64,000 bases of DNA, from contig OZ026557.1 in assembly GCA_964020155.1 (NCBI GenBank), positions 5,223,733-5,287,732 of the forward strand, given 5' to 3'. Each line of letters starts with the position of its first letter. Position 1 is the first letter of the stretch. The notes beneath the pieces were generated by a model that did no database searches, was not told where the DNA came from, and saw nothing but the letters and a program-made list of their open reading frames with translations. Below, piece after piece: positions 1 to 13,100 of the stretch. This DNA is from Chondrilla cf. caribensis (Eukaryota > Porifera > Demospongiae > Chondrillida > Chondrillidae). The translations under genes were made by a program, and so were the position numbers.

Positions 1-1740
1 ATACGTAAGTGTTCCAAACTGATAAAGGTGACTGACATACTTTCATTTTGAAACCTTTTGGCTTTGTACAACATCAAATTCAACTACATGTGGGACAATC
101 AGCATCTTGATTTTAACGCCTTAACATCAATACAGGACCCACCCCTTTTACACATTCACAGGAAATACCCATTCCCTCTGTTCTAATCGACTGTCACTTA
201 GGTTAAGTTGGGTATACTATTTAGGCCACAGATACTCGTTATTGACAATTAAAATAAACGCATAATTACATAATAAATATTAGTTAAAATGGTAGTACGT
301 GGGTGTAGCAATAGCTTTCACTCTTTCCAACCTTATGTTGTCCATAATTTGTTTAAATATCAAAATACTGTATTATAATGATGAAGAAATTGTAATTAAT
401 AAAAAAGTCACCCACTCAGGGTCAAAGACACCTATATATGGAGAGCTTTACAGGGACTTTCCACAGAGACTGTGTACTTGCGTCATTCCACGAATGCAGA
501 AGACACTATTCTAGCTGGGAGGTCAGCCGCGAGTCCCAAAGCTCCCCCCTACGGTTCTTTGTAGAGAGTATTGCGACTGACCACCAGGAAGTGAGCTATT
601 TTTTTCAGAGAAAAAAACCGTCCTTTTGAGGATTCGAACCCGCGACCTGGAGCCTAGAGTCGTGTCACCTGACCACCCCGCCACCGTGACCTATCTATTT
701 TATTGTTATTATCTGCACTATTTAAAGTTGCCCTCAATGTTCAATTCGGAGAATAGGCCACCCCCAGGCACTCGAATCACTTGATCGTCTCTAATAGGTT
801 TAGAAGAACCTTCGGTGAAGATTTAAAGCTCGTTGAAGTCTTTGCGCTCAAATTCTAGCCCAAATCCTAATTGTCGGCGTTTTGAAATCGGCCATTTTGT
901 TCGCACAATAGAAATAATATAAATTCACTGTAGTGGTTACGCGTAGGAATGCATATTATATGATGTTGCAGTATTTCCTCATAAATTCGAATATACTCGA
1001 AGATGGTGGAGCTACGTAGGTCGTAGCTACGGCAAGGGAGCTTTACAAAGTCTTCAGTTTTTAATACTATAAAACCCGAGGGTATGTAAAGTTTTCCTAC
1101 ATTCCAGACTGTATGTGCATTATTGCTTTCCTGTGATAGAAACTTCGTCGGAGAATGCGCGAACACTGTAAGGGACATAGCAGTATTCCTCTGCAAAGAG
1201 AAGATATTACCAAATTGCATCTTCGAGGTATGGTTGTGTAGGGTATGGGTTGAGGTATAATAACTGATAGAATATGTTCACTTGCTTTGTGTTCAGTTTT
1301 GAAGTAGTGAAGATCATTCATGACAAGATACTGGACATGACCGGTAGTAACCAGTGAGTGCATCATTATGTGGTCCACTGTGATTATCATACTCAAGTAT
1401 TACATCTGCTCTCAGAGTACCACTTGTTCTGGTGGGAAACAAGACAGACCTCCACGTGCAAAATTAATAGTTCTGTGTAGCACTACAAACACACACATCA
1501 AAATAGAACTATTGCCAGTACCTGTTTTACAATAATCTATTATCACAATGTCAACACAATAAGTTATATTATGTATACCAAATCTAGCACACCGTATTAT
1601 GCTACGATGGGTCAGGTATTTAGGTACGTATCTCGTCGACCGGCACATGCCATTTTGTATTTCCCACTGGTGTCATAGGTGTCAGTGAACCCCCTTTCCT
1701 TCTGACACCAGCAGGGCCATCTTCTCAGGAAGTTTGAGAA
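1..1740. repeat. Duplicated non-satellite block L (copy 1, left end outside window)
   Basis: This 1.7 kb block is near-identical to 8,353–10,124, with small indels. It is mixed-composition, non-tandem sequence that ends where the ~350-bp satellite begins. It contains a tRNA-like promoter region (see 612–690). Minus-strand open frames of about 99 and 78 codons (1,097–1,396 and 1,412–1,648) persist in both copies, but they carry amino-acid changes and match no family I recognise. They may be remnants of an old mobile element. No gene is called here. Confidence 0.75.
612..690 (-). ncRNA. tRNA-like / SINE-like Pol III sequence (copy 1)
   Basis: On the minus strand a perfect B-box (GGTTCGAATCC, 640–630) lies about 33 bp downstream of an A-box-like TGGCGGGGTGG (683–673). 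A run of Ts follows near 617–611, as at a Pol III terminator. The acceptor and T stems do not pair fully and I cannot build a normal anticodon loop. It is therefore a tRNA pseudogene or the head of a tRNA-derived SINE rather than a functional tRNA. The second copy at 8,995–9,072 keeps both boxes. Confidence 0.5.
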
Positions 1741-2192
1741 ATACGAATGCACAGACACACTCCTTGACCTAGTACAGTCATTCTGATAACAAAAAAGATG
1801 CATTTTGATGTGGACCAAAAATTCCCCCAGTGCCCATATGCCACATGTGGTGATCACCTAAGCAATTTGAGATTTCTTGGCTGGTCACCAAGGGCTACCC
1901 AGTGTCCATGCCAAACTCACCAACACAATTTCGGAAACATTCTGATTGTCCTGAGTGCGCTATACGCCTCATGGTGACAAGCCAAAAAATGTCAATTTTT
2001 TGAGTTGTCACCACGGCCTCTCCTGTGTGCACATGATGCATCTAAGCTCAAATCCGATTGCACAGACACACTCCTGGACCTAATAGCTACCTTCTGATAG
2101 CAAAGAAGATGCATTTTGATGTGGACCAAAATTTCCCCCCAATGCCACATATAATAGAATGTATATACTTTGTATGTACATTCATATATGCG
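1741..2192. repeat. ~350-bp satellite, first partial array
   Basis: The satellite starts at the phase 'cgaatgcacagacacactcc', directly after block L. It continues for about 1.3 monomers until the nested ~187-bp array breaks in at 'atatgcgtgta'. The monomers are early-diverged variants (for example 'gccaaaaaatgtc', with one C fewer before the A run than the common type). Confidence 0.8.
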
Positions 2193-4627
2193 TGTATGGG
2201 AGAGTATAGGAGATATAACGCTGAGCACCTTTTTGCATAGCTCATGGGGGAGGAGGCGTGTCAACTTGATATTTCAGACAGACCTAGCTGGGGATGTGAA
2301 CTAACGTTTGAAACAATTCCCATCTCAATAGGTGACCCGTAACCCCAACTACATTGGAAGGTGCTTAATATTTTTTTTCAATGTATGGGAGAGTATAGGA
2401 GATAAAACGCTAAGCACCTTTTTTCATAGCTCATGAGAGAGGGGGCGTGTCAACTTGATATTTTAGACAGATCTAGCTAGGGATGTGAACTAACTTCTGA
2501 AACAATTCCCAATTCAATAGGTGACCCGTAACCCCAGCTACATTGGAAGGTGCTTAATATTTTTTCAATGTATGGGAGAGTATAGGAGACAAAACGTTAA
2601 GCACCTTTTTTCATAGCTCATGGGAGAGGGCGCGTGTCAACCTGATATTCTAGACAGACCTAGCTGGGGATGTGAACTAACTTCTGAAATAATTCCCATC
2701 TCAATAGGTGGCTCGTAACCCCAGCTACATTGGAAGGTGCTTAATATTATTTCAATGTATGGGAGAGTATAGGAGAGAAAACGTTAAGCACCTTTTTGCA
2801 TAGCTCATGGGAGAGGGGGCGTGTCAACTTGATATTCTAGACAAACCTAGATGGGGACGTGAGCTAACGTCTGAAACATTTCCCATCTCAATAGGTGACC
2901 CATAATCCCAGCTACATTGGAAGGTGCTTAATATTTTTTCAATGTATGGGAGAGTATAGGAGAGAAAACGTTAAGCACCTTTTTGCATAGCTCATGGGAG
3001 GGGGGGTGTGTCAACTTGATATTCTAGACAGACCTAGATGGGGACGTGAGCTAACTTCTGAAACATTTCCCATCTTAATAGGTGACCCATAACCCCAGCT
3101 ACATTGGAAGGTGCTTAATATTTTTTCAATGTATGGGAGAGTATAGGAGAGAAAACGTTAAGCACCTTTTTGCATAGCTCATGGGGGAGGAGGTGTGTCA
3201 ACTTGAAATTTCAGACAGACCTAGATGGGGATGTGAGCTAACTTCTGAAACAATTCCCATCTCAATAGGTGACCCTTAACCCCAGCTACATTGGAAGGTG
3301 CTTAATATTTTTTCAATGTATGGGAGAGTATAGGAGAAAAAAAGGCTAAGCACCTTTTTCAATAGCTCATGGGGAAGGGGGCGTGTCAACTTGATATTTT
3401 AGACAGACCTAGCTAGGGACGTGAACTAACTTCTGAAACAATTCCCATCTCAATAGGTGACCCGTAACTCCAACTACATTGGAAGGTGCTTAATATTTTT
3501 CAATGTATGGGAGAGTATAGGAGATAAAACGCTAAGCACCTTTTTGCATAGCTCATGGGGGAGGGGGCGTGTCAACTTGATATTTCAGACAGATCTAGGC
3601 AGGGACGTGAACTAACGTCTGAAACAATTCCCATCTCAATAGGTGACAAGCTCATTGGGGAGGGGGCGTGAGTATAGGGGAGAAAACGCTAAGCACCTTT
3701 TTGCATAGCTCGTGAGAGAGGGGACATGTCAACTTGATATTTTAGACAGACCTAGCTAGGGATGGGAACTAACTTCTGAAACAATTCCCATCTCAATAGG
3801 TGACCCGTAACTCCAACTACATTGGAAGGTGCTTAATATTTTTTTTTCAATGTATGGGAGAGTATAGGAGATAAAACGCTAAGCACCTTTTTGCATAGCT
3901 AGTGGGGGAGGGGGCGTGTCAACTTGATATTTCAGACAGACCTAGCTAGGGACGTGAACTAACTTCTGAAACAATTCCCATCTCAATAGGTGACCCTTAA
4001 CCCCAGCTACATTGGAAGGTGCTTAATATTTTTTCAATGTATGGGAGAGTATAGGAGATAAAATGCTAAGCACCTTTTTTCATAGCTCATTAGAGAGGGG
4101 GCGTGTCAACTTGATATTTTAGACAGACCTAGCTGGGGATGTGAACTAACTTCTGAAATAATTCCCATCTCAATAGGTGACCCGTAACTCCAACTACATT
4201 GGAAGGTGCTTAATATTTTTTTTTCAATGTATGGGAGAGTATAGGAGATAAAACGCTAAGCACCTTTTTGCATAGCTAATGGGGGAGGGGGCGTGTCAAC
4301 TTGATATTTCAGACAGACCTAGCTAGGGACGTGAACTAACTTCTGAAACAATTCCCAATTCAATAGGTGACCCTTAACCCCAGCTACATTGGAAGGTGCT
4401 TAATATTTTTTCAATGTATGGGAGAGTATAGGAGATAAAATGCTAAGCACCTTTTTGCATAGCTAATGGGGGAGGGGGCGTGTCAGCTTGATATTTCAGA
4501 CAAACTTAGCTGGTGACATGAACTAACTTCTGAAATAATTCCTATCTCAATAGGTGACCCTTAACCGCAGTTACATTGGAAGGTGCTTAATATTTTTTCA
4601 ATTTTATCAATGTATGGGAGAGTATCG
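2193..4627. repeat. Nested tandem array, ~187-bp unit, about 13 copies
   Basis: The phrase 'tgtatgggagagtatagg' recurs at about 2,193, 2,382, 2,569, 2,756, 2,942, 3,128, 3,317, 3,506, 3,851, 4,037, 4,225, 4,417 and 4,612. Each unit also has 'aagcacctttttgcatagct', a G-rich 'gggggaggggg' and 'ggaaggtgcttaatatt'. One unit near 3,640–3,680 is rearranged and short. The array splits a ~350-bp satellite monomer. No coding content is visible. Confidence 0.9.
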
Positions 4628-7600
4628 AGTAATGATTTCTTGGCTGGTCACCATGGGCTACCTAGTGTCCATGCCTAACTCACCAACACAATTTCGTAAG
4701 CATTCTGATTGTCCTGAGTGCGCTATAAGCCTCGTGGTGACAAGCCAAAAAATGTCAATTTTTTGAGTTGTCACCACGGCCTCTCCTGTGTGCACGTGAT
4801 GCATCATAGCTCAAATCCAAATGCACAGACACACTCCTGGACCTAGTAGCTACCTTCTGATAGCAAAAAGATGCATTTTGATGTGGACTAAAATTTCCCC
4901 CCAGTGCCACATATAATAGAATGTATATACTTTGTATGTACATTCATATATGCGTGTAATATGCATTGTGGTGATCACCTAAGCAATTTGAGATTTCTTT
5001 TCTGTTCACCAAGGGCTACCCAGTGTCCATGCCTAACTCACCAACACAATTTCGTAAGCATTCTGATTGTCCTGAGTGTGTTATAAGCCTCGTGGTGACA
5101 AGCCCAAAAAATGTCAATTTTTTGTCTTGTCACCACGGCCTCTCCTCTGTGCACGTGATGCATCATAGCTCAAATCCGAATTCACAGACAAACTCCTGGA
5201 CCTAGTAGCTACCTTCTGATAGCAAAAAGTTGCATTTTGATGTCGACCAAAATTTCCCCCCAGTGCCACATATAATAGAATGTATATACTTTGTATGTAC
5301 ATTCATATATGCGTGTAATATGCATTGTGGTGATCACCTAAGCAATTTGATATTTCTTTGCTGGTCACCAAGGGCTACCTAGTGTCCATGCCTAACTCAC
5401 CAACACAATTTGGTAAGCATTCTGATTGTCCTGAGTGCGCTATAAGCCTCGTGGTGACAAGCCCAAAAATGTCAATTTTTGGTCTTGTCACCACGGCCTC
5501 TCCTGTGTGCACGTGATGCATCATAGCTGAAATCCAAATGCACAGACACACTCCTGGACCTGGTAGCTACCTTCTGATAGCAAAAAGTTGCATTTTGATG
5601 TCAACCAAAATTTCCCCCTATTGCCAATGTATATACTTTGTATGTAGATTCATATATGCGTGTATTACGCCTTGGGTGATCACCTAAGCAATTTGATATT
5701 TCTTTGCTGGTCACCAAGGGCTACCTAGTGTCCATGCCTAACTCACCAACACAATTTGGTAAGCATTCTGATTGTCCTGAGTGCGCTATAAGCCTCGTGG
5801 TGACAAGCCCAAAAAATGTCAATTTTTGGTCTTGTCACCACGGCCTCTCCTGTGTGCACGTGATGCATCATAGCTCAAATCCGAATTCACAGACACACTC
5901 CTGGACCTAGTAGCTACCTTCTGATAGGAAAACGTTGCCTTTTGATGTCGACCAAAATTTCCCCCTATTGCCAATGTATATACTTTGTATGTAGATTCAT
6001 ATATGCGTGTATTACGCCTTGGGTGATCACCTAAGCAATTTGAGATTTCTTCTCTGGTCATCAAGGGCTACCTAGTGTCCATACCAAACTCTCCAACACA
6101 ATTTCGGAAACATTCTGATTGTCCTGAGTGTGTTATAAGCCTCATGGTGACAAGCCAAAAAATGTCAATTTTTGGAGTTGTCACCACGGCCTCTCCTGTG
6201 TGCACGTGATGCATCATAGCTCAAATCCGAATGCACAGACACACTCCTGGACCTAGTAGCTACCTTCTGATAGCAAAAAGTTGCATTTTGATGTCGACCA
6301 AAATTTCCCCCCAGTGCCACATATAATAGAATGTATATACTTTGTATGTACATTCATATATGCGTGTAATACGCATTGTGGTGATCACCTAAGCAATTTG
6401 ATATTTCTTTTCTGGTCACCAAGGGCTACCTAGTGTCCATGCCTAGCTCACCAACACAATTTCGTAAGCATTCTGATTGTCCTGAGTGCGCTATAAGCCT
6501 CGTGGTGACAAGCCCAAAAAATGTCAATTTTTGGTCTTGTCACCACGGCCTCTCCTGTGTGCACGTGATGCATCATAGCTGAAATCCAAATGCACAGACA
6601 CACTCCTGGACCTGGTAGCTACCTTCTGATAGCAAAAAGTTGCATTTTGATGTCAACCAAAATTTCCCCCTATTGCCAATGTATATACTTTGAATGTAGA
6701 TTCATATATGCGTGTATTACGCCTTGGGTGATCACCTAAGCAATTTGATATTTCTTTGCTGGTCACCAAGGGCTACCTAGTGTCCATGCCTAACTCACCA
6801 ACACAATTTGGTAAGCATTCTGATTGTCCTGAGTGCGCTATAAGCCTCGTGGTGACAAGCCCAAAAAATGTCAATTTTTGGTCTTGTCACCACGGCCTCT
6901 CCTGTGTGCACGTGATGCATCATAGCTCAAATCCGAATTCACAGACACACTCCTGGACCTAGTAGCTACCTTCTGATAGGAAAACGTTGCCTTTTGATGT
7001 CGACCAAAATTTCCCCCTATTGCCAATGTATATACTTTGTATGTAGATTCATATATGCGTGTATTACGCCTTGGGTGATCACCTAAGCAATTTGAGATTT
7101 CTTCTCTGGTCATCAAGGGCTACCTAGTGTCCATACCAAACTCTCCAACACAATTTCGGAAACATTCTGATTGTCCTGAGTGTGTTATAAGCCTCATGGT
7201 GACAAGCCAAAAAATGTCAATTTTTGGAGTTGTCACCACGGCCTCTCCTGTGTGCACGTGATGCATCATAGCTCAAATCCGAATGCACAGACACACTCCT
7301 GGACCTAGTAGCTACCTTCTGATAGCAAAAAGTTGCATTTTGATGTCGACCAAAATTTCCCCCCAGTGCCACATATAATAGAATGTATATACTTTGTATG
7401 TACATTCATATATGCGTGTAATACGCATTGTGGTGATCACCTAAGCAATTTGATATTTCTTTTCTGGTCACCAAGGGCTACCTAGTGTCCATGCCTAGCT
7501 CACCAACACAATTTCGTAAGCATTCTGATTGTCCTGAGTGCGCTATAAGCCTCGTGGTGACAAGCCCAAAAAATGTCAATTTTTGGTCTTGTCACCACGG

Positions 7601-8008
7601 CCTCTCCTGTGTGCACGTGATGCATCATAGCTGAAATCCAAATGCACAGACACACTCCTGGACCTGGTAGCTACCTTCTGATAGAAAAAAGTTGCATTTT
7701 GATGTCAACCAAAATTTCTTCCTATTGCCAATGTATATACTTTGTATGTAGATTCATATATGCGTGTATTACGCCTTGGGTGATCACCTAAGCAATTTGA
7801 TATTTCTTTGCTGGTCACCAAGGGCTACCTAGTGTCCATGCCTAACTCACCAACACAATTTGGTAAGCATTCTGATTGTCCTGAGTGCGCTATAAGCCTC
7901 GTGGTTACAAGCCCAAAAAATGTCAATTTTTGGTCTTGTCACCACGGCCTCTCCTGTGTGCACGTGATGCATCATAGCTCAAATCCGAGTGCACAGACAC
8001 ACTCCTGA
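4628..8008. repeat. ~350-bp satellite array, second block
   Basis: About ten head-to-tail monomers carry the landmarks 'tgtgcacgtgatgcatcat', 'acacactcctggacct', 'ggtgatcacc' and 'ggctacctagtgtccatg'. Two monomer types alternate. Type A has 'ccctattgccaatg' (about 347–349 bp). Type B has 'cccagtgccacatataatag' (about 358 bp). From about 5,400 to 8,008 the sequence repeats with a 1,052-bp period (for example 5,704, 6,756 and 7,808), a three-monomer higher-order unit. The apparent open frames on both strands are by-products of the repeat. Confidence 0.95.
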
Positions 8009-10124
8009 AGCTGTGATTCAGGACAGGTCAGCAGTGTGCACTGAAATAGTCAAATCGATGTGAATATATTTTTAACTCTCCAGAGGTACTTCTCCAAACT
8101 GTTTAGTAGGACAGTATTGAAGGACCGAGGTGAGAGGGTCACTAGGTGCATACCTGTAGCTGGTATGTAAAATGTGAATGCTCTGCTCTTGCCTTCCTGC
8201 AGGTCTTCTCCAAACACTTCCAGAGAAATATTACAGTTCTTTGCATTGACAGTAACAAGAATTGAGAACTTTTGAATTTACCATTCTACTTATTAATAAA
8301 ATGCAAAAAGTTGATTCAGTCATATTATTCCTCAGTTGAAATTGTTGCAAACATACGTAAGTGTTCCAAACTGATAAAGGTGACTGACATACTTTCATTT
8401 TGAAACCTTTTGGCTTTGTAAAAATTAATATCAAATTTAACTACATGTGGGACAATCAGCATCTTGATTTTAACGCCTTAACATCAATACAGGACCCACC
8501 CCTTTTACACATTCACAGGAAATACCCATTCCCTCTGTTCTAATCGACTGTCACTTAGGTTAAGTTGGGTATACTTATTTAGGCCACAGATACTCGTTAT
8601 TGACAATTAAAATAAACACATAATTACATAATAAATATTAGTTAAAATGGTAGTACGTGGGTGTAGCAATAGCTTTCACTCTTTCCAACCTTATGTTGTC
8701 CATAATTTGTTCAAGTATCAAAATACTGTATTATAATGATCACATTAATGAAATGAAGAAATTGTTGGATTTGTAATTAATAAAAAAGTCACCCACTCAG
8801 GGTCAAAGACACCTATATATTGAGAGCTTTACAGGGACTTTCCACAGAGACTGTGTACTTGCGTCATTCCACGAATGCAGAAGACACTATTCTAGCTGGG
8901 AGGTCAGCCGCGAGTCCCAAAGCTCCCCCCTACGGTTCTTTGTAGAGAGTATGCGACTGACCACCAGGAAGTGAGCTATTTTTTTTCAGAGAAAAAAGCC
9001 GTCCTTTCGAGGATTCGAACCCGCGACCTGGAGCCTAGAGTCGTGTCACCTGACCACCCCGCCACAGTGACTTATCTATTTTATTGTTATTATCTGCGCT
9101 ATTTAAAGTTGCCCTCAATGTTCAATTCGGAGAATAGGCCACCCACAGGCACTCGAATCACTTGATCGTCTCTAATAGGTTTAGAAGAACCTTCGGTGAA
9201 GATTTAAAGCTCGTTGAAGTCTTTGCGCTCAAATTCTAGCCCAAATCCTAATTGTCGGCGTTTTGAAATCGGCCATTTTGTTCGCACAATAGAAATAATA
9301 TAAATTCACTGTAGTGGTTACGCGTAGGAATGCATATTATATGATGTTGCAGTATTTCCTCATAAATTCGAATATACTCGAAGATGGTGGAGCTACGTAG
9401 GTCGTAGCTACGGCAAGGGAGCTTTACAAAGTCTTCTGTTTCATACTATAAAACCCGCGGGTATGTAAAGTTTTCCTACATTCCAGACTGTATGTGCATT
9501 ATTGCTTTCCTGGGATAGAAACTTCGTCGGAGAATGCGCGAACACTGTAAGGGACATAGCAGTATTCCTCTGCAAAGAGAAGATATTACCAAATTGCATC
9601 TTCGAGGTATGGTTGTGTAGGGTATGGGTTGAGGTATATTAACTGATAGAATATGTTCACTTGCTTTGTGTTCAGTTTTGAAGTAGTGAAGATCATTCAT
9701 GACAAGATACTGGACATGACCGGTAGTAACCAGTGAGTGCATCATTATGTGAGCCTCTGTGATTATCATACTCAAGTATTACATCTGCTCTCAGAGTACC
9801 ACTTGCTCTGGTGGGAAACAAGACAGACCTCCACGTGCAAAATTAATAGTTCTGTGTAGCACTGCAAACACACATATCAAAATAGAACTATTGCCAGTAC
9901 CTGTTTTACAATAATCTACTATCACAATGTCAACACAATAAGTGTTATTATGTATACCAAATCTAGCACACCGCATTATGCTACGATGGGTCAGGTATTT
10001 AGGTACGTATCTCGTCGACCGGCACATGCCATTTTGTATTTCCCACTGGTGTCATAGGTGTAAGTGACCCCCTTTCCTTCTGACACCAGCAGGGCCATCT
10101 TCTCAGGAAGTTTGAGAAATACGA
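8009..10124. repeat. Block L (copy 2), non-satellite insertion in the satellite
   Basis: This 2.1 kb block interrupts the satellite and repeats 1–1,740 plus about 340 bp more on its left side. The satellite phrase around 'gcacagacacactcct' is present on both edges (about 7,980–8,008 and 10,118–10,143), so the flank is duplicated, as at an insertion with a target-site duplication. A tRNA-like element lies at 8,995–9,072. No recognisable coding gene was found. Confidence 0.75.
8995..9072 (-). ncRNA. tRNA-like / SINE-like Pol III sequence (copy 2)
   Basis: This is the second copy of the element at 612–690. The B-box is perfect on the minus strand (9,021–9,011) and the A-box-like motif is at 9,064–9,054. 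A T-run follows on the minus strand near 8,999–8,993. The cloverleaf is degenerate, so function as a tRNA is unlikely. Confidence 0.5.
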
Positions 10125-13100
10125 ATGCACAGACACACTCCTTGACCTAGTACAGTCATTCTGATAACAAAAAAGATGCATTTTGATGTGGACCAAAAAT
10201 TCCCCCCAGTGCCCATATGCCACATGTGGTGATCACCTAAGCAATTTGAGATTTCTTGGCTGGTCACCAAGGGCTACCCAGTGTCCATGCCAAACTCACC
10301 AACACAATTTCGGAAACATTCTGATTGTCCTGAGTGCGCTATAAGCCTCGTGGTGACAAGCCAAAAAATGTCAATTTTTTGAGTTGTCACCACGGCCTCT
10401 CCTGTATGCACATGATGCATCATAGCTGAAATCCGAATTCACAGACACTCCTGGACCTAGTAGCTACCTTCTGATAGCAAAGAAGATGCATTTTGATGTG
10501 GACCAAAATTTCCCCCCAATGCCACATATAATAGAATGTATATACTTTGTATGTACATTCATATATGCGTGTAATACGCCTTGTGGTGATCACCTAAGCA
10601 ATTTGAGATTTCTTTTCTGGTCACCAAGGGCTACCCAGTGTCCATGCCTAACTCACCAACACAATTTCGTAAGCATTCTGATTGTCCTGAGTGCGCTATA
10701 AGCCTCGTGGTGACAAGCCCAAAAAATGTCAATTTTTGGTCTTGTCACCACGGCCTCTCCTGTGTGCACGTGATGCATCATAGCTGAAATCCAAATGCAC
10801 AGACACACTCCTGGACCTGGTAGCTACCTTGTGATAGCAAAAAGTTGCATTTTGATGTCGACCAAAATTTCCCCCTATTGCCAATGTATATACTTTGTAT
10901 GTAGATTCATATTATGCGTGTAATATGCCTTGTGGTGATCACCTAAGCAATTTGATATTTCTTTGCTGGTCACCATGGGCTACCCAGTGTCCATGCCTAA
11001 CTCACCAACACAATTTTGTTAGCATTCTGATTGTCCTGAGTGCGTTATAAGCCTCGTGGTGACAAGCCCAAAAAATGTCAATTTTTGGTCTTGTCACCAC
11101 GGCCTCTCCTGTGTGCACGTGATGCATCATAGCTGAAATCCAAATGCACAGACACACTCCTGGACCTGGTAGCTACCTTCTGATAGCAAAAAGGATGCAT
11201 TTTGATGTTGACCAAAATTTCCCCCTATTGCCAATGTATATACTCTGTATGTAGATTCATATATGCGTGTATTACGCCTTGGGTGATCACCTAAACAATT
11301 CGAGATTTCTTTGCTGGTCACCAAGGGCTACCTAGTGTCCATGCCTAACTCACCAACACAATTTCGTAAGCATTCTGATTGTCCTGAGTGCGCTATAAGC
11401 CTCGTGGTGACAAGCCCAAAAAATGTCAATTTTTGGTCTTGTCACCACGGCCTCTCCTGTGTGCACGTGATGCATCATAGCTCAAATCCAAATGCACAGA
11501 CACACTCCTGGACCTGGTAGCTACCTTCTGATAGTAAAAAGGATGCATTTTGATGTCGACCAAAATTTCCCCCCAGTGCCACATATAATAGAATGTATAT
11601 ACTTTGTATGTACATTCATATATGCGTGTAATACGCCTTGTGGTGATCACCTAAGCAATTTGATATTTCTTTGCTGGTCACCAGGGGCTACCTAGTGTCC
11701 ATGCCTAACTCACCAACACAATTTGGTAAGCATTCTGATTGTCCTGAGTGCGCTATAAGCCTCGTGGTGACAAGCCCAAAAAATGTCAATTTTTGGTCTT
11801 GTCACCACGGCCTCTCGTGTGTGCACGTGATGCATCATAGCTGAAATCCAAATGCACAGACACACTCCTGGACCTGGTAGCTACCTTCTGATAGCAAAAA
11901 GTTGCATTTTGATCTCGACCAAAATTTCCCCCTATTGCCAATGTATATACTTTGTATGTAGATTCATATATGCGTGTATTACGCCTTGTGGTGATCACCT
12001 AAGCAATTTGATATTTCTTTTCTGGTCACCAGGGGCTACCTAGTGTCCATGCCTAACTCACCAACACAATTTCGCAAGCATTCTGATTGTCCTGAGTGCG
12101 CTATAAGCCTCGTGGTGACAAGCCCAAAAAATGTCAATTTTTGGTCTTGTCACCACGGCCTCTCCTGTGTGCACGTGATGCATCATAGCTCAAATCCGAA
12201 TGCACAGACACACTCCTGGACCTAGTAGCTACCTTCTGATAGCAAAAAGTTGCATTTTGATGTCGACCAAAATTTCCCCCTATTGCCAATGTATATACTT
12301 TGTATGTAGATTCATATATGCGTGTATTACGCCTTGGGTGATCACCTAAGCAATTTGATATTTCTTTTCTGGTCACCAAGGGCTACCTAGTGTCCATGCC
12401 TAACTTATCAACACAATTTCGTAAGCATTCTGATTGTCCTGAGTGCGCTATAAGCCTCGTGGTGACAAGCCCAAAAAATGTCAATTTTTGGTCTTGTCAC
12501 CACGGCCTCTCCTGTGTGCACGTGATGCATCATAGCTCAAATCTGAATGCACAGACACACTCCTGGACCTGGTAGCTACCTTCTGATAGCAAAAAGTTGC
12601 ATTTTGATGTCGACCAAAATTTCCCCCTATTGCCAATGTATATACTTTGAATGTAGATTCATATAATATTATGCGTGTATTACGCCTTGGGTGATCACCT
12701 AAGCAATTTGAGATTTCTTTTCTGGTCACCAGGGGCTACCTAGTGTCCATGCCTAACTCACCAACACAATTTCGCAAGCATTCTGATTGTCCTGAGTGCG
12801 CTATAAGCCTCGTGGTGACAAGCCCAAAAAATGTCAATTTTTGGTCTTGTCACCACGGCCTCTCCTGTGTGCACGTGATGCATCATAGCTCAAATCCAAA
12901 TGCACAGACACACTTCTGGACCTGGTAGCTACCTTCTGATAGCAAAAAGGATGCATTTTGATGTCGACCAAAATTTCCCCCTATTGCCAATGTATATACT
13001 TTGTATGTAGATTCATATATACGTGTATTACGCCTTGTGGTGATCACCTAAGCAATTTGATATTTCTTTTCTGGTCACCAAGGGCTACCCAGTGTCCATG

